DNA of 64,000 nucleotides from Taklimakanibacter sp049323275 (GCA_049323275.1 JBMOOM010000071.1:4631-68630); one strand, 5' to 3'; shown: positions 25,805 through 34,337, counted from the first letter of the stretch. Made by a program: numbers and translations. Notes: generated by a model not told the origin, from the sequence alone.

Positions 25805-27538
25805 ATGGATGAACGCAAGAAGCTTGCGGACCTCCGCAGCCGGCGCTGGTTCGGGGTCGACGACCTGCGCGCCTTCGGCCACCGCTCGCGGGCGCGCCAG
25901 ATGGGCTATGACAAGGTCGACTGGGACCGGCCGATCATCGGCATCATCAACACCTGGTCCGACATCAATCAATGCCATGCTCATTTCCCCGACCGGGTGC
26001 AATGGGTCAAGCGCGGCATATTGCAAGCGGGCGGCATGCCGATCGAATTGCCGGCGCTCAGCCTGAGCGAGCCCTTCGTCAAGCCGACGACCATGCTCTA
26101 CCGCAATCTGCTGGCGATCGAATGCGAGGAGCTGATCCGCAGCCATCCGATCGACGGCGTGGTGCTGATGGGCGGCTGCGACAAGACCACGCCGGGCCTG
26201 ATCATGGGCGCGACCTCGGCCGGCCTGCCGGCGATCTTCGTGCCGGCCGGGCCGATGCTGCGCGGCCACTGGCGCGGCCAGGTGCTGGGTTCGGGCTCCG
26301 ACAACTGGAAATACTGGGACGAAAGACGCGCCGGCAAGATCACCGACGAGGAATGGTCCGGCATGGAAGGCGGCATCGCGCGCTCCTACGGCCATTGTAT
26401 GACCATGGGCACGGCCAGCACCATGACCGCCTATGCCGAGGCGCTGGGCATGACGCTGCCGGGCGCGAGCTCGATTCCCGCCGCCGACTCGTCGCACCAG
26501 CGCATGGCCGCCGCCTCGGGGCGGCGCGCCGTCGAGATGGTGTGGGAGGATCTGACCCCGACCAAGATTCTGACCCGCGAGGCCTTCGATCACGCCACGA
26601 TGGTGCAGATGGCGATCGGCGGGTCGACCAATGCCATCATCCATGCCATCGCGATGGCGGGCCGCGCCGGCATCTCCTACGGCCTCGATGAATTCGACGC
26701 CATGTCACGACGCATCCCGGTCATCGCCAATATCCGGCCGTCGGGTTCGACCTATCTGATGGAGGACTTCTTTTATGCCGGCGGGCTCAGGGCCATCCTG
26801 AAGCGCCTCACGCCGCATTTCCACGCCAATGCGATCACGGTGACGGGCCGGCCGATCATCGAGAGCTCGGAGACCGCTGCCATATATAATGAGGACGTCA
26901 TCCGCCCGCTCGACCAGCCGATCTATGCCGAAGGCGCCACCGCGGTGCTGCGCGGCAATCTGGCGCCCAATGGCTGCGTGATGAAGCCCTCCGCCGCCGA
27001 ACCGCGCCTGCTCAAGCATCGCGGTCCCGCGATCGTCTTCGAAAGCTATGCCGAGATGAAGACGATGATCGACCGCGACGATCTCGACGTCACGCCCGAT
27101 CATGTGATGGTGCTGAAGAATGCCGGGCCGCTCGGCGGGCCGGGCATGCCGGAATGGGGCATGCTGCCGATCCCCAGGAAGCTGATCAAGGCCGGCATCC
27201 GCGACATGCTGCGCATATCGGATGCGCGCATGTCGGGCACCAGCTATGGCGCCTGCGTGCTGCATGTCTCGCCCGAGGCCTATGTCGGCGGCACCTTGGC
27301 CCTGGTGCGCAATGGCGACATGATCTCGGTCGATGTCGCGCGCCGCGCCATCGCCCTCGAGGTGCCGGAGGAGACGCTGGCCCAGAGACGGTCGGAATGG
27401 AAGGCGCCGCCCGCCCGCTATGAACGCGGCTTCGGCTGGCTCGCCGGCCGGCACATGACGCAGGCGCATCGCGGCTGTGATTTCGATTTCCTCGAGACCG
27501 GCTTCGGCTCAGCCGTCGGCGAGCCGGCGATCTATTGA
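25805..27538 (+). CDS. IlvD/Edd-family dehydratase, close to L-arabinonate dehydratase
   Basis: 577 aa, ATG 25805 with AGGAGCA upstream. Removes water from an aldonic acid to give a 2-keto-3-deoxy acid. Iron-sulfur cysteines are visible: Cys57 (NTWSDINQCHAHF), Cys125 (GGCDKTTPG) and Cys198 (YGHCMTMG); their spacing (68 and 73 residues) equals that recalled for the Rhizobium L-arabinonate dehydratase. Also SMIPA-type VGGSTNAIIH-like (IGGSTNAIIHAIAMAGRAG) and ISDARMSGTSYG (C-terminal catalytic region). Its length and the FGHRSRARQMGY N-terminus favour sugar-acid dehydratase over branched-chain IlvD. The last codons overlap the next gene start. Confidence 0.92.
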   Translation: MDERKKLADLRSRRWFGVDDLRAFGHRSRARQMGYDKVDWDRPIIGIINTWSDINQCHAHFPDRVQWVKRGILQAGGMPIELPALSLSEPFVKPTTMLYRNLLAIECEELIRSHPIDGVVLMGGCDKTTPGLIMGATSAGLPAIFVPAGPMLRGHWRGQVLGSGSDNWKYWDERRAGKITDEEWSGMEGGIARSYGHCMTMGTASTMTAYAEALGMTLPGASSIPAADSSHQRMAAASGRRAVEMVWEDLTPTKILTREAFDHATMVQMAIGGSTNAIIHAIAMAGRAGISYGLDEFDAMSRRIPVIANIRPSGSTYLMEDFFYAGGLRAILKRLTPHFHANAITVTGRPIIESSETAAIYNEDVIRPLDQPIYAEGATAVLRGNLAPNGCVMKPSAAEPRLLKHRGPAIVFESYAEMKTMIDRDDLDVTPDHVMVLKNAGPLGGPGMPEWGMLPIPRKLIKAGIRDMLRISDARMSGTSYGACVLHVSPEAYVGGTLALVRNGDMISVDVARRAIALEVPEETLAQRRSEWKAPPARYERGFGWLAGRHMTQAHRGCDFDFLETGFGSAVGEPAIY

Positions 27539-28569
27539 GCGCGCGCTTGAGCGAAGCACGGGCGGCGGAAGCCGTCCGCCTCCTCCTCGCCAAGGCCGGC
27601 GCGACGCCCGACATCGCGCGCGACGTCGCGGAGAATCTGGCCGATGCCGAAGCGTGCGGCCATGGCTCGCATGGCCTGCGGCTCACGGCGCGTTATGTCG
27701 ACCTGCTTCTCGCCGACGGCTCGGTGGGCCAGGCGCGGCCGCAGATCCTCTCGCAGGACGGGCCGATCCTCAGAATTGCCGGCAACAACGCTTTCGGGCA
27801 GGTCGCCGGCGCCTTCGCCACCCGGCATGGCGTCGCGGTGGCGAAGCAGCATGGGATCGCGGCGGTCGCGGTCACCGGCAGCGGCCATTTCGGACGCAAC
27901 GGCAAATGGCCGGAGCTCGCCGCCGAAGCCGGCCTCGCCTCGCTCCATTTCATCAATGCGCCGGGCGCGCCCTCGAGCGTCGCGCCGCCGCAGGGCCGGC
28001 CGGCGCGGCTCACCGCCAATCCGGCCGCTTTCGGCCTGCCGCGTCGCCGAGGCGATCCGGTCATCGTCGATTTCGCCAGCGGCGATTTCTCGGTCAATGC
28101 GATCAAGCAGGCGCAGGAACGCGGCGAAAAGCTGCCGCGCGCCTCGATCCTCAAGGAGGACGGCGCGCTCAGCGACGATCCCGCCGACTTCCTCCGTTCG
28201 GCCAGTCGCGCGATGCTGCCGTTCGGGGGCTTCAAGGGCTTCGGTCTGGCCGTCGTCATCGAGCTGCTGGCCGGCGCCCTTACCGGCGGCGGCACGCATA
28301 AGGGTCATGCACCGGGTGACGCCACCAACAACATGCTGTCGATCTATCTCGATGCCGCGCGCTTCACGGCGGAAGACGTCTATGAACGGGAGATGGCGGC
28401 GTTTCTCGACCGACTTGAAACCGTTCCCGGAAACCGCAGCCGGCAAAGGCGTGACGAAAGCCGCCGCACCGGCCTGGTCCTCCATCCCTCGCTGCGCGAC
28501 ATTCTCCGCGAGACGGCGGCAAAGCTCTCGATCGAGGCCGATATCGCAGTGCTTCTCGACGGTCGCTAG
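27535..28569 (+). CDS. Ldh_2 / malate-L-lactate-sulfolactate dehydrogenase family oxidoreductase
   Basis: 344 aa from TTG 27535, overlapping the dehydratase stop (TTGA). NAD(P)H-dependent ketoacid reductase family with a Rossmann-unlike fold. Signatures: EACGHGSHGLRLTARYVDLL, NNAFGQVAGAFATRHGV, the catalytic SGHFG histidine, and GGFKGFGLAVVIELLAGAL. Would reduce or oxidise the 2-oxo product of the aldolase/dehydratase steps. Last gene of the operon; two strong hairpins follow. Confidence 0.9.
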   Translation: MSARLSEARAAEAVRLLLAKAGATPDIARDVAENLADAEACGHGSHGLRLTARYVDLLLADGSVGQARPQILSQDGPILRIAGNNAFGQVAGAFATRHGVAVAKQHGIAAVAVTGSGHFGRNGKWPELAAEAGLASLHFINAPGAPSSVAPPQGRPARLTANPAAFGLPRRRGDPVIVDFASGDFSVNAIKQAQERGEKLPRASILKEDGALSDDPADFLRSASRAMLPFGGFKGFGLAVVIELLAGALTGGGTHKGHAPGDATNNMLSIYLDAARFTAEDVYEREMAAFLDRLETVPGNRSRQRRDESRRTGLVLHPSLRDILRETAAKLSIEADIAVLLDGR

Positions 28570-28675
28570 GCCGTGAACCGGCGCATCCGGGTCGTGTGCG
28601 CCGTGACGCCGGCGCCTCGGTTCTTCGATCCACTTGGCAAGATTTTACGTTCATGTAGACTGCCCCTAGATCACG

Positions 28676-28706
28676 ATCACTTTAGGTCGGTTCGACCTAA
28701 AGTGAT
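28676..28706. terminator. Perfect hairpin after the sugar-acid operon
   Basis: 14-nt arms ATCACTTTAGGTCG and CGACCTAAAGTGAT with a 3-nt loop, 107 bp after the Ldh_2 stop. No uridine run follows, so it may be a repeat element or processing/stability signal rather than a classical terminator. Confidence 0.5.
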
Positions 28707-28730
28707 AAACGCGATCGGAATCTTATACTT

Positions 28731-28780
28731 AGCGCGTGATCGGACGGAAAACCGGTGTCCACTTTTCCTGATCACGCGCT
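28731..28780. repeat. Rhizobiales-type palindromic repeat
   Basis: 11-nt arms AGCGCGTGATC and GATCACGCGCT enclose a GGAAAACCGGTGTCCACTTT core. The core with GGAAAACCGG and CACTTTTCC is the pattern of a dispersed palindrome common in Hyphomicrobiales intergenic regions (recalled). It lies directly before the L,D-transpeptidase gene, 32 bp from its ATG, so it forms part of that leader. Confidence 0.6.
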
Positions 28781-28812
28781 AGGGAGAGGGATCGTCACGG
28801 GGTTTCTGGGCC

Positions 28813-29505
28813 ATGTCTTTGACCCGCAGGGATTTTCTAACCGGCGCCGCGGCGGCGGCCGGCACCATCGGCCTGGCGCGGGACGCCCAGGCCTATTCCA
28901 AGACCTACAGCGCCTCGGCGCTCAAATATTTCAGCGGCACCCAGGAGGACAACGGTCATATGTACCGCCTGACCAACTGGAAGAAGATCAAGCCGCAATG
29001 GCGCCGCCAGCTGGTGAAATATGAGAGCATCGAGCCGCTCGGCAGCGTGGTGATCGACACGTCGAACCACTTTCTCTATGTCGTCTTCGAGAACCAGACG
29101 GCGCTGCGCTACGGTGTCGGCGTGGGGCGCGACGGCTTCCGCTGGTATGGCCGCGCCCGCATCGACCGCAAGGCTTTGTGGCCGCGCTGGGTGCCGCCGC
29201 CCGAAATGCGCAAGCGCCAGCCCGAGCTTCCCGAATCGATGGAAGGCGGACCGGACAATCCGCTCGGCCCGCGCGCCATGTATCTCTACCGGAAAGGCAC
29301 GGATCTCGGTTATCGCCTGCACGGCACGCTCGAACCGTGGTCGATCGGCACCAATGTCTCCTCAGGCTGCGTCCGCATGTTCCCCGAGGACGTGATCGAC
29401 CTTTATCAGCGCTGCCCGGTCGGCACGCGCGTCCTCGTCCTCAAGCATCTGGGCGCCGCGATCATCGATGAAAGCGCGCCCGTCGACACCCAGCCGCCGG
29501 ATTGA
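28813..29505 (+). CDS. L,D-transpeptidase (YkuD domain), copy 1
   Basis: 230 aa, exported by a twin-arginine-like signal (MSLTRRDFLTGAAAAAGTIG, cleavage near AQA). Forms 3-3 peptidoglycan cross-links or attaches proteins to peptidoglycan in the periplasm. The YkuD domain spans about residues 70-215: VVIDTSNHFLYVVFENQTAL at its start and the catalytic H-x(14-17)-S-x-G-C-x-R motif as LHGTLEPWSIG followed by SSGCVRMFPEDV. Followed after 3 bp by an OmpA-like gene. The same two-gene order is repeated downstream with closely similar proteins. Confidence 0.93.
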   Translation: MSLTRRDFLTGAAAAAGTIGLARDAQAYSKTYSASALKYFSGTQEDNGHMYRLTNWKKIKPQWRRQLVKYESIEPLGSVVIDTSNHFLYVVFENQTALRYGVGVGRDGFRWYGRARIDRKALWPRWVPPPEMRKRQPELPESMEGGPDNPLGPRAMYLYRKGTDLGYRLHGTLEPWSIGTNVSSGCVRMFPEDVIDLYQRCPVGTRVLVLKHLGAAIIDESAPVDTQPPD

Positions 29506-29508
29506 TCC

Positions 29509-30027
29509 ATGACGATCGCAGCAAGCCTGAAGAATGTGGCCGTCCTCGCTCTGGCTCTGATGCTTGCGGCCTGCGCGAGCAGCGGCGGCGGCAACATGGC
29601 TGGCGCACCGACCGAAGGCACCAATGCACCGGTCGGCGGCGGCATCAACGTGTCGCCCGGAAGCGAAGAAGATTTCATGGTCAATGTCGGCCGCCGCACC
29701 TTCTTCAAGCAGGCTTCGGCCGACCTCGACGACACGGCGCGGGTGACCCTCGACAAGCAGGCGCAGTGGCTCAACCAATATCCGCAATGGAAGGTGAAGC
29801 TGCAGGGCTCGGCGGACGATCCGGGCTCGGTGGCGTCACAGAAGACCTTGTCGCAGAAACGCGCCGACGCGGTGCGCAACTATCTCGCCTCGCGCGGCAT
29901 CGCACCCGAGCGCATGCTGGCCAAAGGATATGGCCGCGACAAGATCGGCGAGGACTGCCCGGAAATCGAATGCAAGTCGCAGAACCGGCGCGTCGTCACC
30001 AATCTCCAGGAAAATCCGGAGTTCTGA
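29509..30027 (+). CDS. OmpA-family peptidoglycan-binding lipoprotein, copy 1
   Basis: 172 aa. Lipoprotein signal with lipobox LAAC (Cys about residue 22: VLALALMLAACASSGGG), so anchored in the outer or inner membrane. C-terminal OmpA/MotB domain, residues 60-170: FFKQASADLDDTA, LQGSADDPGS (the D of the diaminopimelate-binding pair), LSQKRADAVRNYLASRGI, KGYGRDKIG, and QNRRVVTN (the conserved Arg). It probably links the membrane to peptidoglycan next to the L,D-transpeptidase. Its paralogue at 30809 lacks the lipobox. Confidence 0.92.
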   Translation: MTIAASLKNVAVLALALMLAACASSGGGNMAGAPTEGTNAPVGGGINVSPGSEEDFMVNVGRRTFFKQASADLDDTARVTLDKQAQWLNQYPQWKVKLQGSADDPGSVASQKTLSQKRADAVRNYLASRGIAPERMLAKGYGRDKIGEDCPEIECKSQNRRVVTNLQENPEF

Positions 30028-30115
30028 CGCCCCCTCTCCAGCCTATTTGGCAGGCGGGAACGATCATGTAGACTGGGCCGGCTTGAGTGAGGGCTCGAGT
30101 TGAGGTACCGGGCCG

Positions 30116-30805
30116 ATGCCCTTGACCAAACGTCAGCTCCTGGCCGGATTCGCGGCGGCGTGCACAGCCGGCGCCGGCGGGCGGGCGCATGCGAATATCC
30201 GCGATTACAGCCCCGCCGCCCTCGCCTATTTCGACGGCACTCGACAAGACTACGGGCATGCCTACCACGCAACCAACTGGAAGAAGATCAAGCCGCGCTG
30301 GCGCCGTCAGCTGGTGCAGTATTTCAGCACCGAGCCGGCAGGCAGCGTGGTGATCGATACCGGCAATCACTTCCTCTATCTCGTCTTCGAGAACCGCACC
30401 GCCCTGCGCTATGGCGTGGGCGTCGGCCAGGACGGCTATCGCTGGTATGGCCGCGCCCGCATCGATCACAAGGTGCTGTGGCCGCGCTGGGATCCGCCGC
30501 CCGGCCTCAGACAGCGCCATCCCGATCTGCCCGTGTCGATGGCGCCCGGGCCCGACAATCCGCTGGGCCCCCGGACGCTTTATCTCTATCGCGACGGGGT
30601 CGATCTCGGCTATCGCCTGCATGGCACGCCCGAGCCCTGGACCATCGGCGCGAATGTTTCCTATGGCTGCATCCGCATGTTTCCCGAAGACATCATCGAT
30701 CTCTATCTGCGCTGCCCGCTCGGCACGCGCGTGCTCGTGCTCAAGCATCTGGGCGCGCCGGTGATCGATGAGGCCGCCACGGCCCATACCGAGCCACCGG
30801 GCTGA
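30116..30805 (+). CDS. L,D-transpeptidase (YkuD domain), copy 2
   Basis: 229 aa, a paralogue of the gene at 28813; the shared blocks TNWKKIKP, RWRRQLVQYFSTEPAGSVVI and FENRTALRYGVGVGQDGYRW run through most of the protein. Signal peptide MPLTKRQLLAGFAAACTAGA has KR in place of the RR of copy 1, so Tat export is doubtful and Sec possible. The catalytic motif is intact (LHGTPEPWTIG, then SYGCIRMFPEDI). Separated from copy 1's OmpA gene by 88 bp; followed by its own OmpA-like gene. Confidence 0.92.
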   Translation: MPLTKRQLLAGFAAACTAGAGGRAHANIRDYSPAALAYFDGTRQDYGHAYHATNWKKIKPRWRRQLVQYFSTEPAGSVVIDTGNHFLYLVFENRTALRYGVGVGQDGYRWYGRARIDHKVLWPRWDPPPGLRQRHPDLPVSMAPGPDNPLGPRTLYLYRDGVDLGYRLHGTPEPWTIGANVSYGCIRMFPEDIIDLYLRCPLGTRVLVLKHLGAPVIDEAATAHTEPPG

Positions 30806-30808
30806 GCG

Positions 30809-31339
30809 ATGCCCGGGAGCACCAGGAAATTGCCGAACGGCCTGGCCCTGTGGCTGCTTCTGCTGCTGATCGCCCTGGTGGCGATCTATGCGGCACTGGA
30901 AAGAAACAGGCTGCCGGGCACGCCCGAAACCGTCACCGCGCCGATCCAAGGCGGCATCAGCGTCGAGGCCGGCAGCGAAGAGGACTTCATGGTCAATGTC
31001 GGGCGCCGCATCTTCTTCGCGGAAGGCTCGGCGGCACTCGACGAGACGGCGCGCATGAGCCTCGACAGGCAGGCCGAATGGCTCGGCAGATATCCGCAAT
31101 GGAAAGTGAAGCTGCAGGGTTCTGCGGACGATCCGGGCGATGCGGAGGCGCAGAAAGCCTTGTCGCAGAAGCGCGCCGACGCTGTACGCGACTATCTCAC
31201 GGCGAAAGGCGTCGCGCGCGAACGGCTGCTGGCCAAAGGTTATGGCCGCGAGCGCATCGGCGCCGACTGCCCGGAGATCGAATGCCAGTCGCAGAACCGG
31301 CGGGTCATCACCAATCTCCAGGAGACTCCGGAGTTCTGA
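30809..31339 (+). CDS. OmpA-family peptidoglycan-binding protein, membrane-anchored copy 2
   Basis: 176 aa. Instead of a lipobox it has one N-terminal membrane span (LALWLLLLLIALVAIYAALE) without a cleavage site, so it is probably an inner-membrane anchored form. The OmpA/MotB domain is almost the same as copy 1 (SEEDFMVNVGRRIFF, LQGSADDPGD, LSQKRADAVRDYL, KGYGRERIG, QNRRVITN), with both peptidoglycan-binding residues present. It ends 22 bp before a palindromic repeat. Confidence 0.9.
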   Translation: MPGSTRKLPNGLALWLLLLLIALVAIYAALERNRLPGTPETVTAPIQGGISVEAGSEEDFMVNVGRRIFFAEGSAALDETARMSLDRQAEWLGRYPQWKVKLQGSADDPGDAEAQKALSQKRADAVRDYLTAKGVARERLLAKGYGRERIGADCPEIECQSQNRRVITNLQETPEF

Positions 31340-31360
31340 GCGACGTCTCATTCAGTTATT

Positions 31361-31503
31361 CCCCCTCTCCCGTTGCGCAGCAATGGGAGAGGGTGGCCGA
31401 AGGCCGGGTGAGGGCTCTTTGCTGGAAACTGACACTCTTCAGAAGAGCCCTCATCCGCCCTATCGGGCACCTTCTCCCACGCTTCGCGCGGGAGAAGGGG
31501 AAA
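31361..31503. repeat. Double-hairpin palindromic repeat, copy 1 of 3
   Basis: Two inverted modules: CCCTCTCCC...GGGAGAGGGTGGCCGAAGG on the left and GGGCACCTTCTCCC...GGGAGAAGGGG on the right, with CCGGGTGAGGG and CCCTCATCCGCCC as inner arms. Two similar copies occur at 45492-45622 and 54453-54582. This is an intergenic rhizobial-type repeat that may end transcription between the convergent neighbours here. Confidence 0.8.
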
Positions 31504-31520
31504 TTGTGGAGAGCGTCGAG

Positions 31521-33497
31521 CTACTCCAGTCCGATGCGCCGCGCTCCTTGGCGGAACAGGCTTTCGACATCGGCCGGGAACCGGAAGGTCGAGCGGAAAT
31601 CATCGAAGCCGTAAGAGGGCAGCGTGCGGCGGACCGCGGCAGCAAAGACACGCCCCTCCTCGATACGGCCGGCGAGCGCCAGGCAATGGGCGGCGATCGC
31701 CTGGATGGTGGCATGGGCGTTGGGCCGGCCCGCCGCCTTGAGCGCCCAGTCCGCCGCCTCATCGAACTCACCCAGACGCACATGGGCGAGCGCCCGCGTG
31801 CCGAGCATGCCGAAAAGCAAAGGATCGAAGGGGCTGAGGCTGCGCGAATGATCGGATGATCCGATCGCCTCGCGCGGATCGCCCGACTGGCAGCCGACGA
31901 AGGACAGCGCGTAATGACCAAGCGCGAAGCTCGGGCTCAGCGCCACTGCCTGGCGCAGCTCGGCCATGGCATCGTCGCGACCGCCTTTGAGCCACAGCGC
32001 CCGGCCCATCGCCCAATGCGCCGCCGGATCATGCTCATCGGCGATGAGCCCGCTGCCCGCCGCCTTGTAAGCGAGCTCGCCTTCCGTCTTACGGTCGGAC
32101 CAGTGCTGGAAAGCGCTCTGCCAGTGAGTGAAAGAGAGACCGGCATAAGCGCGCGAATAGGCCGGATCGAGCTTCACCGCCGTCTCGAAAAAATGCCGCG
32201 CCTGGTCGTTCTCGTCCTTGGTGAAGCGATACATGTGCCAGAGGCCGCGATGATAAGCCTCCCAGGCATCGAGCGAGACGGGCGGCTTCAGCACCGCTCG
32301 GCCGCGCTCGGCGGCCTCGATCTCACCGGCGATCGCCGGCACGATGCGCGCGCCGATTTCCTCCAGAAGGAGAAACGTGTCCGCGCGGCTCTCGTCGAAA
32401 ACCTCGGTCCAGACGATCCTGGCATTGCGCGTCTCGGCGAGCTCGACCGTCACGATGAGGCGGCCGGCTCGCCGGCTCAGCGTTCCGCTTGCGACATAAT
32501 CCGCGTCGAGACGGCGCCCGGCTTCAACCGGATCCAGGCCGCGCTCCGCCAGGACGGCGACGGAGCCGCGGGCGATGACGGCGAAGCTGCGCAATTTGGC
32601 GAGCCTGGTGATGATGTCCTGGGAGAGGCCGTCGCTTTTCGTCTCGCCGATGAAGGGCATGATCGCCAGCGCGCGGCGGCGTTGAGCATCGGGCTCTGGC
32701 GGCGTCGAGGCGGACAGCCGCACCGACGGCAAGGCGCCCGTCCTGATGCGCCGCCATTCCTCGCGGAGCGGTGTGACATCCATCCCCTCGGTCTCGAAAC
32801 GCCGCGCGGTGGCGGCCAGATGCTCATCCGCCTCCTGGAGCCGGCCCCGCGCGGCAAGGGCCGAGAGGAGGCCCATATGGGCGCGCCGGTCGAAAGGCGC
32901 GAGCGCGATCCATTTTTCGAGACTGGCGAGGATATCGTCACCCGCTCCGTCCGAACCGGCCACGAGATGTTCGAGCACCGCCACATGCCAGGCGCGAAAC
33001 CGCCGGCGCTGCCCCATCAGCCAGGCCGCGAAATCGGGGCAACGGTCGATCTCGAGTCCTTCGAGGAAATCGCCGGCGAACAGCCGGGCGAGCCCGGCCA
33101 GCCGCGCTCGTCCCAGCTTCTCCAGTCCCGCCGCGACAGACGCGGCGATCTCCAGCACGTCCACGGCGCAGCCGCCCAGATCGAGCGCCACCGTGTCATC
33201 GCGCGTCACAACGCGATTCCGGTCCGGCTCATCCAGCAGCGCGCGCAGCTTGCTCAAGCACCACCGCAACTCGCCGCGCGGATCATTAGGTACATCCCAG
33301 AGCAGCTCGCAGAGATACGCCCGGCCGACGGCCTGCGGCGCCAGCGTCAGATAGGCCAGCAGCGCCTGCAGCTTGCGCGACGCCGGCAAGGAACAAGGCG
33401 TGCCATCACGGCTGACGGCGAGCGGCCCCAGCAGCCCCAGACGCAGCATCTTCATCCCATCATCGCCGGGTAGAGCGGATTCCACGAGCGTTTCCAC
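31521..33497 (-). CDS. SARP/BTAD-type regulator with TolB-like and TPR domains
   Basis: 658 aa. GTG 33497 has AGGAGGAGGC directly upstream and is preferred to the internal ATG at 33455, which has a poor site. Order: winged-helix DNA-binding domain about residues 18-110 (LRLGLLGPLAVSRDGTP, LLWDVPNDPRGELRWCLSKL); bacterial transcriptional activation (BTAD) helices 115-255 (VLEHLVAG, PFDRRAHMGLLSALA); then a TolB-N-like segment (LAIMPFIGETKSDGLSQDII, ASGTLSRRAGRLIVTVELAE) as found in CadC/adenylate-cyclase-linked proteins; then TPR repeats to the end. Its target is unknown; the neighbours on both sides face away. Confidence 0.85.
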   Translation of the reverse strand: METLVESALPGDDGMKMLRLGLLGPLAVSRDGTPCSLPASRKLQALLAYLTLAPQAVGRAYLCELLWDVPNDPRGELRWCLSKLRALLDEPDRNRVVTRDDTVALDLGGCAVDVLEIAASVAAGLEKLGRARLAGLARLFAGDFLEGLEIDRCPDFAAWLMGQRRRFRAWHVAVLEHLVAGSDGAGDDILASLEKWIALAPFDRRAHMGLLSALAARGRLQEADEHLAATARRFETEGMDVTPLREEWRRIRTGALPSVRLSASTPPEPDAQRRRALAIMPFIGETKSDGLSQDIITRLAKLRSFAVIARGSVAVLAERGLDPVEAGRRLDADYVASGTLSRRAGRLIVTVELAETRNARIVWTEVFDESRADTFLLLEEIGARIVPAIAGEIEAAERGRAVLKPPVSLDAWEAYHRGLWHMYRFTKDENDQARHFFETAVKLDPAYSRAYAGLSFTHWQSAFQHWSDRKTEGELAYKAAGSGLIADEHDPAAHWAMGRALWLKGGRDDAMAELRQAVALSPSFALGHYALSFVGCQSGDPREAIGSSDHSRSLSPFDPLLFGMLGTRALAHVRLGEFDEAADWALKAAGRPNAHATIQAIAAHCLALAGRIEEGRVFAAAVRRTLPSYGFDDFRSTFRFPADVESLFRQGARRIGLE

Positions 33498-33575
33498 GCC
33501 TCCTCCTACGCCTGCGCCCTCGTCTGCAGTCTATCATCATCGTGGCGAGGGCGCATCTTTCAACAGGAGCAGACA

Positions 33576-34337
33576 ATGGCAGGCTTCATCGGCCTTCTCT
33601 ACGGCGCCATCGCCTATGCGATTTTCCTCGGCACGTTTCTCTACGCCATATGTTTCATCGGCAACATCATCGTGCCCAAGACGATCGACAACGGCATCGC
33701 GGGGCCGATATCCGAGGCCTTCATCGTCAATGTATTGCTGCTCGGCTTCTTCGCCGCGCAACACAGCATCATGGCGCGTCCGGCTTTCAAACGCGTATGG
33801 ACCAAGCTGGTGCCGCATTCGGTCGAGCGCAGCACCTATGTGCTGTTCGCCAGCCTCGTCCTCGCCCTGCTGCTGTGGCAGTGGCGGCCGATGCCCGACA
33901 TCGTCTGGCAGGTCGAAAATCCCATGGGAATAGCGGTCCTGCACGGAATCTTCTGGCTCGGCTGGGGCGTTCTGCTGCTCAGCACCTTCCTCATCAACCA
34001 TTTCGACCTGTTCGGCCTCCAGCAGGTCTGGGCGCGGCTGCGCGGCCAGAAATTGCCTGCGCCCGAATTCCGCACACCCCTTTTCTACAAATGGGTTCGC
34101 CATCCGCTTTATGTCGGCTTCCTTCTCGCCTTCTGGGCGGCGCCGACCATGACCGTCGGCCATCTGCTGTTCTCGGTGGCGACCACGGGCTACATCCTGA
34201 TCGGCATCTTCCTCGAGGAGCGCGACCTCATCGCCCTCTTCGGCGACCGATACCGCGCCTATCGCCGCGACGTAGGCATGCTCTTCCCGCGCCCCGCACT
34301 CAAGCAAAAACAGAACCCGGAAAAGCAGGTTCCATGA
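33576..34337 (+). CDS. mddA: Probable methanethiol S-methyltransferase (isoprenylcysteine/NnrU-like membrane enzyme)
   Basis: 253 aa, about six membrane spans. It would methylate methanethiol with S-adenosylmethionine to give dimethyl sulfide. Features recalled for MddA: FLYAICFIGNIIVPKTID, FFAAQHSIMARPAFKRVWT, ERSTYVLFASLVLALLLWQW near the middle and the methyltransferase loop YKWVRHPLYVGFLLAFW with a C-terminal LEERDLIALFGDRYRAYRRD. AACAGGAGCA precedes ATG 33576. Alternative: a generic NnrU/ICMT-family methyltransferase. The ATGA overlap with the PLP decarboxylase gene shows the two are translated together. Confidence 0.7.
   Translation: MAGFIGLLYGAIAYAIFLGTFLYAICFIGNIIVPKTIDNGIAGPISEAFIVNVLLLGFFAAQHSIMARPAFKRVWTKLVPHSVERSTYVLFASLVLALLLWQWRPMPDIVWQVENPMGIAVLHGIFWLGWGVLLLSTFLINHFDLFGLQQVWARLRGQKLPAPEFRTPLFYKWVRHPLYVGFLLAFWAAPTMTVGHLLFSVATTGYILIGIFLEERDLIALFGDRYRAYRRDVGMLFPRPALKQKQNPEKQVP

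Noticed and set aside
33373..33933. Plus-strand frame across the mddA start
   Set aside because: Serine/arginine-rich out-of-frame translation; mddA has a good ribosome-binding site and membrane spans.
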